From the NCBI GenBank assembly GCA_903884065.1, contig CAISDL010000077.1, positions 1 through 64,000 on the forward strand: DNA of 64,000 bases, read 5' to 3'. The DNA comes from an uncultured Actinomycetes bacterium. Its GTDB lineage: Bacteria; Actinomycetota; Actinomycetes; Mycobacteriales; Mycobacteriaceae. Shown piece by piece: positions 1-9,483 of this stretch; within the stretch, counting starts at the first letter, position 1, and each line of letters starts with the position of its first letter. The translations under genes were made by a program, and so were the position numbers. Below the pieces are notes generated by a model. The model did no database searches. It was not told the origin of the DNA and saw only the letters and a list, made by a program, of their open reading frames with translations.

Positions 1-1
1 C

Positions 2-2029
2 CTCGGCGACGGCGAGATGGACGAGCCGGAGAGCCGCGGGCAGATCCAGATCGCGGCCAACGAGGCGATGGACAACCTCACCTTCGTGGTGAACTGCAAT
101 CTGCAGCGGCTCGACGGACCGGTGCGCGGGAACGGCAAGATCATCCAGGAGCTGGAGTCCTTCTTCCGCGGGGCCGGCTGGAACGTCATCAAGGTGGTGT
201 GGGGCAGGGAGTGGGACGCCCTGCTGCAGGCCGACAAGGACGGCGCGCTGGTCAACCTGATGAACACCACGCCGGACGGCGACTACCAGACCTACCGCGC
301 CAACAACGGCGCCTACGTGCGCGAGCACTTCTTCGGCCGCGACCCGCGCACCAAGGCGCTCGTGCAGAACATCTCCGACGACGACATCTGGAACCTCAAG
401 CGCGGAGGCCACGACTACCGCAAGGTCTACGCCGCCTACCGCGCGGCGATGGAACACAAGGGCCAGCCCACGGTGATCCTGGCCAAGACCATCAAGGGCT
501 ACACCCTGGGTGCGCACTTCCAGGGCCGCAATGCCACCCACCAGATGAAAAAGCTTGCGCTGCAAGACCTCAAGGACTTCCGCGACGCGATCCGCATCCC
601 GATCAGCGATGGCCAACTCGAGGAGAACCCCTACCTGCCGCCGTACTACCACCCGGGCCCGGAGGCACCGGAGATCCGCTACCTGCTGGACCGGCGGACC
701 GCGCTGGGCGGATTCGTGCCGCAGCGGCGCAACACCGCCAAGGTGCTCACACTGCCGGCGCGCGATGTCTACAAGCCCCTCAAGGGCGGCTCCGGCAACC
801 AGGAAGTCGCCACCACCATGGCGACCGTCCGGGTGTTCAAGGAACTGCTGCGCGAGACCGGCGAGAACGCGGTGGGCAAGCGGATCGTGCCGATCATCCC
901 CGACGAGGCCCGCACCTTCGGCATGGACTCGTGGTTTCCGACGCTGAAGATCTACAACCGCAACGGCCAGCTGTACACCGCCGTGGACGCGCAGCTGATG
1001 CTCGCCTACAAGGAGAGCCCGACGGGCCAGATCCTGCACGAGGGCATCAACGAGGCCGGCTCCTGCGCCTCGTTCACCGCGGTCGGCACGTCGTACTCGA
1101 CCCACGACGAGCCGATGATCCCGGTCTACATCTTCTATTCGATGTTCGGCTTCCAGCGCACCGGCGACAGCTTCTGGGCCGCGGCCGACCAGATGGCCCG
1201 GGGCTTCGTGCTGGGCGCGACGGCCGGACGCACCACCCTCACCGGCGAGGGCCTGCAGCACGCCGACGGTCACTCCCAGCTGCTGGCCTCCACCAACCCC
1301 GCCGTGGTCGCCTACGACCCGGCGTTCGCCTACGAGGTGGCCTACATCGTCGAAAGCGGACTGGCCCGGATGTTCGGCGAGAACCCGGAGAACATCTACT
1401 TCTACATCACCATTTACAACGAGCCCTACGTCCAACCGGCCGAGCCGGAGAACCTCGACGTCGAGCACCTGCTGCGCGGTATGTACCGCTTCCGCGGGGC
1501 GACCGAGAAGCGCAGCAACGTGGCCCAGATCCTGGCGTCCGGGGTCTCCATGCCCGACGCCCTGCGGGCCGCCGAGATGCTCGCGGAGCGCTGGGACGTC
1601 GCCGCCGACGTCTGGTCGGTGACCAGCTGGAACGAACTTCACCGCGACGGCCTGGCGGTGGAGAAGGAACTGCTGCGCCATCCCGACCGGCAGGCGGCCA
1701 CACCCTTCGTCACCGAGCAGTTGAGCCGGACCGCCGGCCCCGTGGTGGCGGTGTCGGACTGGATGCGGGCGGTGCCCGAGCAGATCCGGCAGTGGGTGCC
1801 CAACACCTACGTCACGCTGGGCACCGACGGGTTCGGCTTCTCCGACACCCGCCCGGCGGCCCGCCGATACTTCAACACCGACGCCGAGTCGGTGGTGGTC
1901 GCGGTGCTCGAGGCCCTGGCCCGCGACGGCGAGATCGATCCGTCGGTGGCGGTGGCGGCGGCCCGCGAATACCGCATCGACGACGTGCTGGCCGCACCGG
2001 AGCAGACCTCCGATTCCGGATCGGCCTAA
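2..2029 (+). CDS. aceE: Pyruvate dehydrogenase E1 component, homodimeric type (3' part)
   Basis: This is the E1 subunit of pyruvate dehydrogenase. It decarboxylates pyruvate on thiamine diphosphate and passes the acetyl group to the lipoyl E2, feeding acetyl-CoA to the cytosol. The gene is cut by the left edge: the frame is open from base 2 and gives about 675 residues, so roughly 250 N-terminal residues of a family about 930 long are missing. The first visible residues are the thiamine-diphosphate motif GDGEMDEPE, with the metal-binding Asn in NLTFVVNCN shortly after. The transketolase-like middle and C-terminal domains follow (for example [11 protein letters not shown] near the end). It lies upstream of the mycolic-acid genes as in M. 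tuberculosis Rv2241. Family assignment is secure. Confidence 0.96.
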   Translation, partial: LGDGEMDEPESRGQIQIAANEAMDNLTFVVNCNLQRLDGPVRGNGKIIQELESFFRGAGWNVIKVVWGREWDALLQADKDGALVNLMNTTPDGDYQTYRANNGAYVREHFFGRDPRTKALVQNISDDDIWNLKRGGHDYRKVYAAYRAAMEHKGQPTVILAKTIKGYTLGAHFQGRNATHQMKKLALQDLKDFRDAIRIPISDGQLEENPYLPPYYHPGPEAPEIRYLLDRRTALGGFVPQRRNTAKVLTLPARDVYKPLKGGSGNQEVATTMATVRVFKELLRETGENAVGKRIVPIIPDEARTFGMDSWFPTLKIYNRNGQLYTAVDAQLMLAYKESPTGQILHEGINEAGSCASFTAVGTSYSTHDEPMIPVYIFYSMFGFQRTGDSFWAAADQMARGFVLGATAGRTTLTGEGLQHADGHSQLLASTNPAVVAYDPAFAYEVAYIVESGLARMFGENPENIYFYITIYNEPYVQPAEPENLDVEHLLRGMYRFRGATEKRSNVAQILASGVSMPDALRAAEMLAERWDVAADVWSVTSWNELHRDGLAVEKELLRHPDRQAATPFVTEQLSRTAGPVVAVSDWMRAVPEQIRQWVPNTYVTLGTDGFGFSDTRPAARRYFNTDAESVVVAVLEALARDGEIDPSVAVAAAREYRIDDVLAAPEQTSDSGSA

Positions 2030-2048
2030 TCGAGAGACCTCCTTCCCC

Positions 2049-2080
2049 TTGGCGTTTTCCGCCAAAATCTGACGTAGGTT
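2049..2080 (+). promoter_or_regulatory. Putative mabR promoter with inverted repeat
   Basis: A perfect inverted repeat TTGGCG-N5-CGCCAA (2049-2065) is followed by a TANNNT-type -10 hexamer TAGGTT (2075-2080), which ends six bases before the GTG of mabR. This spacing would give a leaderless or nearly leaderless transcript. The dyad sits where a -35 box or an operator would be, so autoregulation or another regulator is possible. It could also act as a weak hairpin after aceE. Function is inferred. Confidence 0.4.
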
Positions 2081-2086
2081 TTAGAG

Positions 2087-3367
2087 GTGCCCGACAACCC
2101 GTTCCTCGAGCAGCGGCGCTCGCCGTTGGAACTGCTCGACGACATCCCGGAGTCGACGCTGCGCCGGCTGAAGGGGCGCTCGGGCCGGCTGGCCACCGAA
2201 GCGGTCCAGGCCATGGAGAAGCGACTGCCGTTCTTCGCCCGCCTGGAAGCGTCCCAGCGCGCCAGCGTGCAACTGGTGGTTCAGGCCGCGGTCGTCAACT
2301 TCGCCGAGTGGGTCCGCAACCCCGCAAGCCAGGTCGGCTACACCGCGCAGGCCTTCGAACTGGTTCCCCAGGACCTGACGCGCCGGATCGCCCTGGCCCA
2401 GACCGTCGACATGGTGCGGGTCACCATGGAGTTCTTCGAGGAAGTCGTGCCGATGGTGGCGCGCAACGAGGAGCAGTTGACCGCGCTGACGGTGGGCATC
2501 CTGCGCTACAGCCGGGATCTGGCCTTCGCGGCCGCCAGCGCCTATGCCGACGCCGCCGAGGCGCGCGGCTCCTGGGACAGCCGGATGGAGGCCAGCGTGG
2601 TCGACGCGGTGGTGCGCGGCGACACCGGCTCCGAACTGCTCTCCCGCGCCGCCGCCCTGAACTGGGACACCACCGCCCCGGCGACCGTGGTCGTCGGCAC
2701 TCCCCCGCCCGGCCGGGAGGAACTGGCCAGCGAGGACGTCCGAGCCATCGCTCTGCGCCACGACCGCGCCGCGCTGGCCGACATCCACGGCACATGGCTG
2801 ATCGCGATCATCTCCGGACCGCTGTCGCCCACCGACCGCTTCTTCAACGACCTGCTCAACGCATTCTCCGAGGACCCGGTGGTGATCGGTCCGACGGCGC
2901 CCATGCTCAACGCGGCCTACCTCAGCGCGCGGGAGGCGATCTCCGGAATGAACGCCGTGGCGGGCTGGGGTGGCGCACCGCGACCGGTTCCCGCCCGGGA
3001 ACTCCTCCCCGAACGCGCCCTACTGGGTGACACCTCGGCGGTCACCGCCCTGTACAACGAGATCACCCGGCCACTGGCCGACGCCGGCCCGGCGCTGACC
3101 GAGACACTCGATGCCTATATCGACAGCGGCGGGGCCATTGAGGCCTGCGCCCGGAAACTGTTCGTTCATCCAAATACCGTCCGTTACCGGCTGAAGCGGA
3201 TCGCCGACTTCACCGGGCGCGATCCCACGGTGCCCCGGGACGCCTATGTCCTGCGGGTGGCCACGACGGTCGGCCGGCTCGGGTACCCGGCTTCCGCGCC
3301 GGGCACACCGCAGACCAGAGGAAACGTCGCGGTGATACCGCCGGCGCCGCCACTGGTGGGTTCCTGA
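2087..3367 (+). CDS. mabR: PucR/CdaR-type regulator of the FAS-II operon (MabR-like)
   Basis: A 426-residue DNA-binding protein of the PucR family. The N-terminal two thirds look like the usual sensor region. The C-terminus carries the PucR helix-turn-helix, visible as ACARKLFVHPNTVRYRLKRI at about residues 350-370. In mycobacteria the protein encoded directly upstream of fabD (Rv2242, MabR) is a reported regulator of the FAS-II/mycolic-acid operon, and the position here is identical. The GTG start is preferred because a -10-like hexamer lies just upstream and no better start follows. A dyad that could be its target lies between this gene and fabD. The orthology call rests on synteny plus the HTH motif. 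Confidence 0.9.
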   Translation: MPDNPFLEQRRSPLELLDDIPESTLRRLKGRSGRLATEAVQAMEKRLPFFARLEASQRASVQLVVQAAVVNFAEWVRNPASQVGYTAQAFELVPQDLTRRIALAQTVDMVRVTMEFFEEVVPMVARNEEQLTALTVGILRYSRDLAFAAASAYADAAEARGSWDSRMEASVVDAVVRGDTGSELLSRAAALNWDTTAPATVVVGTPPPGREELASEDVRAIALRHDRAALADIHGTWLIAIISGPLSPTDRFFNDLLNAFSEDPVVIGPTAPMLNAAYLSAREAISGMNAVAGWGGAPRPVPARELLPERALLGDTSAVTALYNEITRPLADAGPALTETLDAYIDSGGAIEACARKLFVHPNTVRYRLKRIADFTGRDPTVPRDAYVLRVATTVGRLGYPASAPGTPQTRGNVAVIPPAPPLVGS

Positions 3368-3428
3368 CCCGTCCGGCGGCCCGGCCCAGATCGCGGGACG
3401 GTATCGCTGACGTCGCATCATTGGGTGC

Positions 3429-3470
3429 TTTTGTGGGGTCTCCACAAAAACATAAGACAAGGTTCATAAT
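3429..3470 (+). promoter_or_regulatory. FAS-II operon promoter region with perfect dyad (candidate MabR operator)
   Basis: The 148-base gap between mabR and fabD contains a perfect inverted repeat TTTTGTGG-N5-CCACAAAA (3429-3449), then CATAAT (3465-3470), a plausible -10 element 45 bases before the fabD GTG. The gap is noticeably more AT-rich than the genes. A dyad just upstream of the -10 is a natural operator for the regulator encoded next door, but binding is inferred and not shown by the sequence. Confidence 0.6.
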
Positions 3471-3515
3471 CCTTTACACCCTGCAAAGTGCAGTTCACAG
3501 TGTTCTCTTAGAGAC

Positions 3516-4418
3516 GTGATTGCGTTGCTCGCGCCCGGCCAGGGCTCCCAGACACCCGGCATGCTCGCCGAGTGGCTGGAGTTGCCCGGCGCAGCGGAAC
3601 GTATCAGCACCTGGTCGAGCCTCAGCGGCCTGGATCTGGCCCGTCTGGGCAGCACGGCCACCGCCGAAGAGATCACCGACACCGCAGTGACCCAACCGCT
3701 CGTGGTCGCGACCACGCTGCTGGCCTACGACGCATTCGCCACCCGCGGCCTTCCGGCCGCGACCGTCGTCGCCGGCCATTCGGTGGGCGAGATCGCCGCC
3801 TACGCGATCGCCGGCGTCATCTCCCCCGACGAAGCGGTCACCCTGGCCGCCGTCCGCGGCGCGGAGATGGCCAAGGCCTGCGCCGCCGAACCCACCGGTA
3901 TGGCCGCGGTGCTCGGCGGCGACGAAGCCGAGGTACTCGCCCGCCTGGAGGCCCTGGAACTGATCCCGGCCAACCGCAATGCGGCGGGACAGATCGTCGC
4001 GGCCGGCGCGGTCGCCGCGCTGGAGAAGCTGGCCGAGGACCCGCCGACCAAGGCACGGGTACGGCAACTGGCCACCGCCGGCGCCTTCCACACCGACTAC
4101 ATGGCCTCGGCACTGGACGGCTACGCCGCCGCGGCCGCCGGGGTCAGCCCGGCCGACCCGACCACCACGCTGCTGTCCAACCTCGACGGCCGGCCGGTCA
4201 CGTCGGGGGCCGACGCAATGGAGAAACTCGTCGCACAGTTGACCCGCCCGGTGCGCTGGGATCTGTGCACCGAGACGCTGCGCCGGCTCGGCACCACGGC
4301 GATCGTCGAGTTCCCGCCCGCGGGCGCGCTGACCGGCATTGCCAAACGCGAACTTCGGGGCGTTGCGACACACGCTGTCAAGACACCCGCAGATCTGGAC
4401 GGTCTCGCCAGCCTCTAG
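3516..4418 (+). CDS. fabD: Malonyl-CoA:ACP transacylase
   Basis: FabD transfers malonyl groups from CoA to the acyl carrier protein AcpM, supplying extender units to the FAS-II elongation cycle that builds meromycolic acids. The 300-residue product has the normal family length. It begins with the typical MIALLAPGQGSQ and carries the nucleophile elbow GHSVGE with Ser89. The GTG start gives exactly this conserved N-terminus. It is the first structural gene of the FAS-II operon. A gap of about 85 bases separates it from acpM, and the following genes are tightly packed. No abnormalities seen. Confidence 0.96.
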   Translation: MIALLAPGQGSQTPGMLAEWLELPGAAERISTWSSLSGLDLARLGSTATAEEITDTAVTQPLVVATTLLAYDAFATRGLPAATVVAGHSVGEIAAYAIAGVISPDEAVTLAAVRGAEMAKACAAEPTGMAAVLGGDEAEVLARLEALELIPANRNAAGQIVAAGAVAALEKLAEDPPTKARVRQLATAGAFHTDYMASALDGYAAAAAGVSPADPTTTLLSNLDGRPVTSGADAMEKLVAQLTRPVRWDLCTETLRRLGTTAIVEFPPAGALTGIAKRELRGVATHAVKTPADLDGLASL

Positions 4419-4503
4419 GGCAGGCCGCCAGAACAACCACAGAGAGATCGTCAAGTAGCACAACCGCCCTTGGCGAACTAAACACCGAGAAGGGAGCCAC
4501 ACA

Positions 4504-4800
4504 GTGGCCGCCAGCCAGGACGAAATCATCGCAGGTCTCGCCGAGATCATCGAAGAGGTGACCGGTATCGAGCCGTCTGAGGTGACCGCGGAGAAGTCCT
4601 TCGTCGACGACCTCGACATCGACTCGCTGTCGATGGTGGAAATCGCCGTGCAGACCGAGGACAAGTACGGCGTGAAGATCCCCGACGAGGACCTGGCCGG
4701 TCTGCGTACCGTCGGTGACGTCGTCTCCTACATCCAGAAGCTGGAAGAAGAGAACCCCGAGGCCGCTGCCGCCCTGCGTGAGAAGTTCGGCGACAAGTGA
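4504..4800 (+). CDS. acpM: Meromycolate extension acyl carrier protein
   Basis: A 98-residue acidic acyl carrier protein that holds growing meromycolate chains for the FAS-II enzymes. The phosphopantetheine attachment site is Ser41 in DLDIDSLSM. The helical ACP fold is followed by a charged, Ala/Glu/Lys-rich C-terminal extension typical of mycobacterial AcpM. As recalled, the extension is longer in M. tuberculosis (about 115 residues in total) and shorter in rapid growers, so the length here fits a rapid grower. The GTG start has a good purine-rich ribosome site (GAGAAGGGAG). Its stop overlaps the GTG of kasA (GTGA), so the two are translationally coupled. Confidence 0.96.
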   Translation: MAASQDEIIAGLAEIIEEVTGIEPSEVTAEKSFVDDLDIDSLSMVEIAVQTEDKYGVKIPDEDLAGLRTVGDVVSYIQKLEEENPEAAAALREKFGDK

Positions 4801-6047
4801 CCAAGCCTTCCACTGCTAACGGCGGGTTCCCGAATGTCGTGGTGACCGCCGTCGAGGCGACCACGGCTCTCGGTGCTGACATCGACAGCACGTGGAAGGC
4901 CCTGTTGGCCGGCGAAAGCGGGATCCGGGTCCTCGAGGATGACTTCGTCACCAAGTGGGACCTGCCGGTGCGGATCGGCGGGCACCTCGTCGATCCGGTC
5001 GACGACCACATGGGCCGGCTGGATCTGCGACGGATGTCGTACGTCCAGCGGCTGTCGAAGTACCTCGGCATGAAGATGTGGGAGTCGGCCGGCAAGCCGG
5101 AGGTCGACCCGGACCGCTTCGCGGTCGTCATCGGGACGGGTCTGGGCGGCGGCGAGAAGATCGTCGAGACCTATGACCTGATGAACGAGGGCGGCATCCG
5201 CAAGGTCTCGCCGCTGGCCGTTCAGATGATCATGCCCAACGGCGCGGCGGCGGTCCTCGGCCTCGAACTGGGCGCCCGCGCCGGGGTCATCACCCCGGTG
5301 TCGGCGTGCTCGTCGGGGTCGGAGGCCATCGCCCACGCCTGGCGCCACATCGTCATGGGCGACGCGGACTTCGTGGTCTGCGGCGGCGTCGAGGGCATGA
5401 TCGAGGCGCTGCCGATCGCGGCGTTCTCGATGATGCGGGCGATGTCCACCCGCAACGACGACCCCGCGGCCGCTTCCCGTCCGTTCGACAAGGACCGCGA
5501 CGGGTTCGTGTTCGGCGAGGCCGGCGCGATGATGATCCTCGAAACCGAGGAGCACGCCAAGGCCCGCGGCGCCACGCCACTGGCCCGGTTGATGGGCGCG
5601 GGCATCACCTCCGACGCCTATCACATGGTGGCTCCGGCCTCCGATGGCCTGCGTGCAGGCGGCGCCATGAAGCGGTCGATCGAGTTGGCGGGCTTGTCGC
5701 CCAAGGACATCGACCACGTCAACGCCCACGCCACGTCAACGTCCATCGGTGATCTCGCCGAGGCGGCAGCCATCCGGGTCGCCGGGGTGCAGCACGCCCC
5801 GGTGTACGCCCCCAAGTCGGCACTCGGCCACTCCATCGGGGCGGTCGGCGCGCTTGAGTCGATTCTCACGGTGCTCTCGCTTCGTGACGGGGTCATCCCG
5901 CCCACGCTGAACTACGAGACACCCGATCCGGAGATCGATCTGGACGTCGTTGCCGGTGAACCGCGTTACGGCGACTACCAGTACGCGATCAACAACTCGT
6001 TCGGTTTCGGTGGGCACAACGTCGCGCTCGCCTTCGGCCGGTACTAG
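4797..6047 (+). CDS. kasA: Beta-ketoacyl-ACP synthase KasA
   Basis: KasA is the condensing enzyme for the initial elongations of meromycolate in FAS-II. The 416-residue length equals the family norm. The catalytic triad is visible as Cys171 (VSACSSGS), His311 (VNAHATSTS) and His345 (SALGHSIGA), numbered as in M. tuberculosis KasA. The GTG start overlaps the acpM stop by four bases, which fixes the start and implies coupling. kasB follows after 26 bases. Being a paralogue of kasB, the two share long stretches (for example PVRIGGHL and the [13 protein letters not shown]-terminus). Confidence 0.97.
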   Translation: MTKPSTANGGFPNVVVTAVEATTALGADIDSTWKALLAGESGIRVLEDDFVTKWDLPVRIGGHLVDPVDDHMGRLDLRRMSYVQRLSKYLGMKMWESAGKPEVDPDRFAVVIGTGLGGGEKIVETYDLMNEGGIRKVSPLAVQMIMPNGAAAVLGLELGARAGVITPVSACSSGSEAIAHAWRHIVMGDADFVVCGGVEGMIEALPIAAFSMMRAMSTRNDDPAAASRPFDKDRDGFVFGEAGAMMILETEEHAKARGATPLARLMGAGITSDAYHMVAPASDGLRAGGAMKRSIELAGLSPKDIDHVNAHATSTSIGDLAEAAAIRVAGVQHAPVYAPKSALGHSIGAVGALESILTVLSLRDGVIPPTLNYETPDPEIDLDVVAGEPRYGDYQYAINNSFGFGGHNVALAFGRY

Positions 6048-6073
6048 GCGGGCGGGAAGGACCCACGTCACCG

Positions 6074-7327
6074 ATGGCACAGCTGACAACGGGGAACGGT
6101 CTGCCGAGCGTGGTGGTCACTGGCTTCGCCATGACCACCGCGCTCGCTACGGACGCTGAAGACACCTGGAAGAAACTGCTCGACGGGCAATCCGGCATTC
6201 GCAAGCTGGAGGATCCGTTCGTCGAGGAGTACGACCTTCCGGTGCGCATCGGCGGTCACCTGCTGGAGGATTTCGAGAGCGAGCTCAACAAGGTTGAGCT
6301 CCGCCGGATGTCCTACCTGCAGCGGATGGCCACGGTTGTCGGCCGCCGGGCCTGGCAGAACGCCGGTGCCCCCGAGGTCGACACCCGTCGCCTGGCGGTG
6401 TCGGTCGGCACCGGCATGGGATCGTCGGAGGAACTGTTGTTCGCCTACGACGCCATGCGGACCAACGGGTTGCGCGCGGTGTCCCCGCTGGTGGTCCAGA
6501 AGTTCATGCCCAACGGACCCGCCGCGGTGATCGGACTGGAACTCGGGGCGAAAGCCGGTGTGACGACGGTGATCTCGGCGTGCGCGTCGGGTTCGGAAGC
6601 CATCGCGACCGCGTGGCGCAACATCGCCTACGGCGAATCCGACATGGCGATCTGCGGCGGGGTGGAGACCAAGATCGAAGCGGTGCCCATCGCCGGTTTC
6701 GCCCAGATGCGCATCGTGCTGTCGACCACCAACGACGACCCCGCCGGAGCGTGTCGGCCGTTCGACGTCGACCGCAACGGCTTCGTCTTCGGCGAGGCTG
6801 CGGCGTTGATGGTGATCGAGACCGAGGAACACGCCAAGGCCCGCGGCGCCACCATCATCGCCCGCATCATGGGGGCCTCGGTCACCTCCGACGGCTACCA
6901 CATCGTCGCCCCCGACCCCAACGGCGAACAGGCCGGCCAAGCCATCACCCGCGCCGTCCAACTCGCCGGCCTGCAACCGTCCGACATCGACCACATCAAC
7001 GCCCACGCGACGGGCACCTCGGTGGGCGACGTCGCCGAGGGCAAGGCGATCAACCGGGCCATGGGCGGCCACCGGCCGGCGATCTACGCGCCCAAGTCGG
7101 CGCTGGGCCACTCAGTCGGTGCGGTCGGCGCGGTGGAGTCGATCCTCACCGTGATGGCACTGCGCGACGGCATCATCCCGCCGACGCTGAATCTGCGCAA
7201 TCTCGACCCGGACATCGACCTCGACGTGGTGGCCGGTGAGCCCCGCACCGGGACCTTCGACTACGCGGTGAACAACTCGTTCGGATTCGGCGGCCACAAC
7301 GTCGCCATCGCATTCGGGCGTTACTAA
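6074..7327 (+). CDS. kasB: Beta-ketoacyl-ACP synthase KasB
   Basis: KasB is the second FAS-II condensing enzyme, known in mycobacteria for the last elongations that bring mycolates to full length. The 417-residue product carries Cys170 in [10 protein letters not shown], the HATGTS histidine and the ALGHSVGA histidine. It is a clear tandem duplicate of kasA. The ATG start is preceded by a GGGCGGGAAGGA-type ribosome site. It lies in the operon with accD6, 31 bases downstream. Confidence 0.97.
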   Translation: MAQLTTGNGLPSVVVTGFAMTTALATDAEDTWKKLLDGQSGIRKLEDPFVEEYDLPVRIGGHLLEDFESELNKVELRRMSYLQRMATVVGRRAWQNAGAPEVDTRRLAVSVGTGMGSSEELLFAYDAMRTNGLRAVSPLVVQKFMPNGPAAVIGLELGAKAGVTTVISACASGSEAIATAWRNIAYGESDMAICGGVETKIEAVPIAGFAQMRIVLSTTNDDPAGACRPFDVDRNGFVFGEAAALMVIETEEHAKARGATIIARIMGASVTSDGYHIVAPDPNGEQAGQAITRAVQLAGLQPSDIDHINAHATGTSVGDVAEGKAINRAMGGHRPAIYAPKSALGHSVGAVGAVESILTVMALRDGIIPPTLNLRNLDPDIDLDVVAGEPRTGTFDYAVNNSFGFGGHNVAIAFGRY

Positions 7328-7358
7328 TTCAGGCTCAGTCTGACCAGGAGAGGTTCGG

Positions 7359-8780
7359 ATGACGATCATGGCCCCAGAGGCTGTCGGAGAGTCGCTAGAC
7401 CCGCGTGACCCGTTGTTGCGTCTGCGCACCTTCTTCGACGACGGCACCGTCGAATTGCTGCACGAGCGGGACAAGTCGGGCATCCTGGCCGTCGCCGGGA
7501 CAGTCAACGGCGTGCGCACCATCGGGTTCTGCACCGACGGCACCGTCATGGGCGGGGCAATGGGTGTCGAGGGCTGCCAGCACATCGTGAACGCCTATGA
7601 CCTCGCCATCGAGGAGCACAGCCCCATCGTGGGAATCTGGCACTCCGGCGGCGCGCGACTGGCCGAGGGTGTGCGGGCCTTGCACGCGGTGGGCCTGGTC
7701 TTCGAGGCCATGATCCGGGCCTCCGGCCACATCCCGCAGATCTCGGTGGTCGTCGGCTTCGCCGCCGGCGGCGCAGCCTACGGACCGGCGCTGACCGACG
7801 TCGTGATCATGGCCCCGGAGGGCCGGATCTTCGTCACCGGACCCGACATCGTCCGCAGCGTGACCGGCGAGGACGTCGACATGGAGTCCCTCGGCGGTCC
7901 GGACACCCATCACAAGAAGTCCGGTGTGTGTCACATCGTCGCCGACGACGAGATCGACGCGTACGCGCGCGGCCGTCGTCTGGTCGAATACTTCTGCCAG
8001 CAGGGTCATTTCGACCGTAGCAAGGCCGAGGCCGGCGACGTCGACCTGCACGCTCTGCTGCCCGAGTCGCCGCGCCGCGCCTACGACGTGCACCCGATCG
8101 TCGAGGCCCTGCTCGACTCCGATGCGCCGTTCGAGGAGTTCCAGTCCCGGTGGGCGCCGTCGATGGTGGTCGGCCTCGGCCGGCTGTCCGGCCGGACCGT
8201 CGGCCTGCTGGCCAACAACCCGTTGCGGCTGGGGGGCTGCCTGAACTCCGAAAGCGCCGAGAAGGCAGCGCGTTTCGTCCGACTCTGCAATGCCTTCGGC
8301 ATTCCGTTGGTGGTCATCGTCGACGTTCCCGGCTACCTGCCCGGCGTGGATCAGGAGTGGGGCGGTGTCGTGCGCCGCGGCGCCAAGTTGCTGCACGCCT
8401 TCGGCGAGGCCTCGGTTCCCCGGGTCACGCTGGTCACCCGCAAGATCTATGGCGGCGCCTACATCGCGATGAACTCGCGCTCACTCGGCGCCACCAAGGT
8501 CTTCGCCTGGCCGGACGCCGAGGTGGCCGTGATGGGTGCCAAGGCGGCCGTGGGCATCCTGCACAAGAGGCAACTGGCCGCCGCACCGGATGACGAGCGC
8601 GAGGCACTGCACGAGGAACTCGCGGCCGAGCACGAGCGCATCACCGGCGGCGTCGACAGCGCGATCGACATCGGTGTGGTGGACGAGAAGATCGACCCCG
8701 CCCACACCCGCAGCAAGCTCACCCAGGCACTGGCCGAGGCGCCGCACAGCCGCGGACAGCACAAGAACATCCCGCTGTAG
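7359..8780 (+). CDS. accD6: Acyl-CoA carboxylase beta subunit (carboxyltransferase) AccD6
   Basis: AccD6 is the carboxyltransferase subunit of the acetyl-CoA carboxylase that makes malonyl-CoA for FAS-I and FAS-II, working with an AccA biotin carboxylase encoded elsewhere. The 473-residue protein has the two crotonase-like carboxyltransferase halves. Typical motifs are HSGGARLAEG and FAAGGAAYGPALTD in the first half, and VPGYLPG and the TRKIYGGAYIAM region in the second. A strong AGGAGAGG ribosome site precedes the ATG. It is the last gene of the FAS-II operon: the next gene is convergent, four bases away. Confidence 0.95.
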   Translation: MTIMAPEAVGESLDPRDPLLRLRTFFDDGTVELLHERDKSGILAVAGTVNGVRTIGFCTDGTVMGGAMGVEGCQHIVNAYDLAIEEHSPIVGIWHSGGARLAEGVRALHAVGLVFEAMIRASGHIPQISVVVGFAAGGAAYGPALTDVVIMAPEGRIFVTGPDIVRSVTGEDVDMESLGGPDTHHKKSGVCHIVADDEIDAYARGRRLVEYFCQQGHFDRSKAEAGDVDLHALLPESPRRAYDVHPIVEALLDSDAPFEEFQSRWAPSMVVGLGRLSGRTVGLLANNPLRLGGCLNSESAEKAARFVRLCNAFGIPLVVIVDVPGYLPGVDQEWGGVVRRGAKLLHAFGEASVPRVTLVTRKIYGGAYIAMNSRSLGATKVFAWPDAEVAVMGAKAAVGILHKRQLAAAPDDEREALHEELAAEHERITGGVDSAIDIGVVDEKIDPAHTRSKLTQALAEAPHSRGQHKNIPL

Positions 8781-8784
8781 AACC

Positions 8785-9468
8785 TCAGTCGCCCAGAGCC
8801 TTCGGGCCGTACCGGAAGACCGCGAGTGCGGCGGCCACCATCACCGCGGCCAGGCCGATCACCGGTGCGACCACGAATCGGGACAGCGTCGCACCGATGA
8901 CCGCGCCCCCGCACATGGTGAGAACCACCGCGAAGCGCAGCTTTTCGCGCTCCCCCGTGCCGCCGGCCAGCCGGCTGTCCGACCCGATGCCGACGATGGT
9001 GGCGGTGAGCACGGTGGTCGTCAGTTCCGGGATGCCGAACCGGCGGGCGGCGACGTTCTGCGCACCGAACACCGCAGCCAGGCCGGCGATCAGGATCAGC
9101 CTGCCGGTGTCCTGATAGCTGAGCACGCCGGTTCCGGCCAGCACGGCCAGCGTCGCCAGGGCCAGCACCTCCATGCCGAGCGCCGCGGTCAGCCAGGCGC
9201 GTACCTCGTCGTCGAGGTGCCGGGCGAACCGTCCCCCGATCACGGCACCGAGTACGAAACTGATGAACGCCACCACCGCCGCGGTCATGTCCACCCCCGA
9301 GTGCGGGACGAACCAGAACCCGAGAAAGATCACGTTGCCGGTCATGTTCGCGACGAAGACGTGCCCGAGCACGAGCACGCTGATCGCGTCGATCAGACCG
9401 GTGGCGAAGGTCAACAACAGCAGGGCCAGGACGGTGTACCGGTAGGGAATCGGAGATGCGACGGCCAT
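8785..9468 (-). CDS. DUF1275 (YoaK-like) integral membrane protein
   Basis: A 227-residue polytopic membrane protein with six or so predicted helices. The start of the DUF1275 domain is recognisable (TFATGLIDAISVLVLGHVFVANMTGN). Family function is unknown; members are small transporter-like proteins. It follows glpD1 on the same strand after 15 bases, so it is probably cotranscribed with the TetR and glpD1 genes. The ATG start gives a short cytosolic leader before the first helix. The stop is convergent with accD6. Confidence 0.85.
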   Translation of the reverse strand: MAVASPIPYRYTVLALLLLTFATGLIDAISVLVLGHVFVANMTGNVIFLGFWFVPHSGVDMTAAVVAFISFVLGAVIGGRFARHLDDEVRAWLTAALGMEVLALATLAVLAGTGVLSYQDTGRLILIAGLAAVFGAQNVAARRFGIPELTTTVLTATIVGIGSDSRLAGGTGEREKLRFAVVLTMCGGAVIGATLSRFVVAPVIGLAAVMVAAALAVFRYGPKALGD

Positions 9469-9483
9469 CGCCCCAGTATCCGC

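Noticed and set aside
199-3030. A 943-codon open frame on the plus strand across aceE and mabR
   Set aside because: It is an out-of-frame shadow: Arg/Pro/Gly-rich, no domain motifs, and it crosses two well-supported genes.
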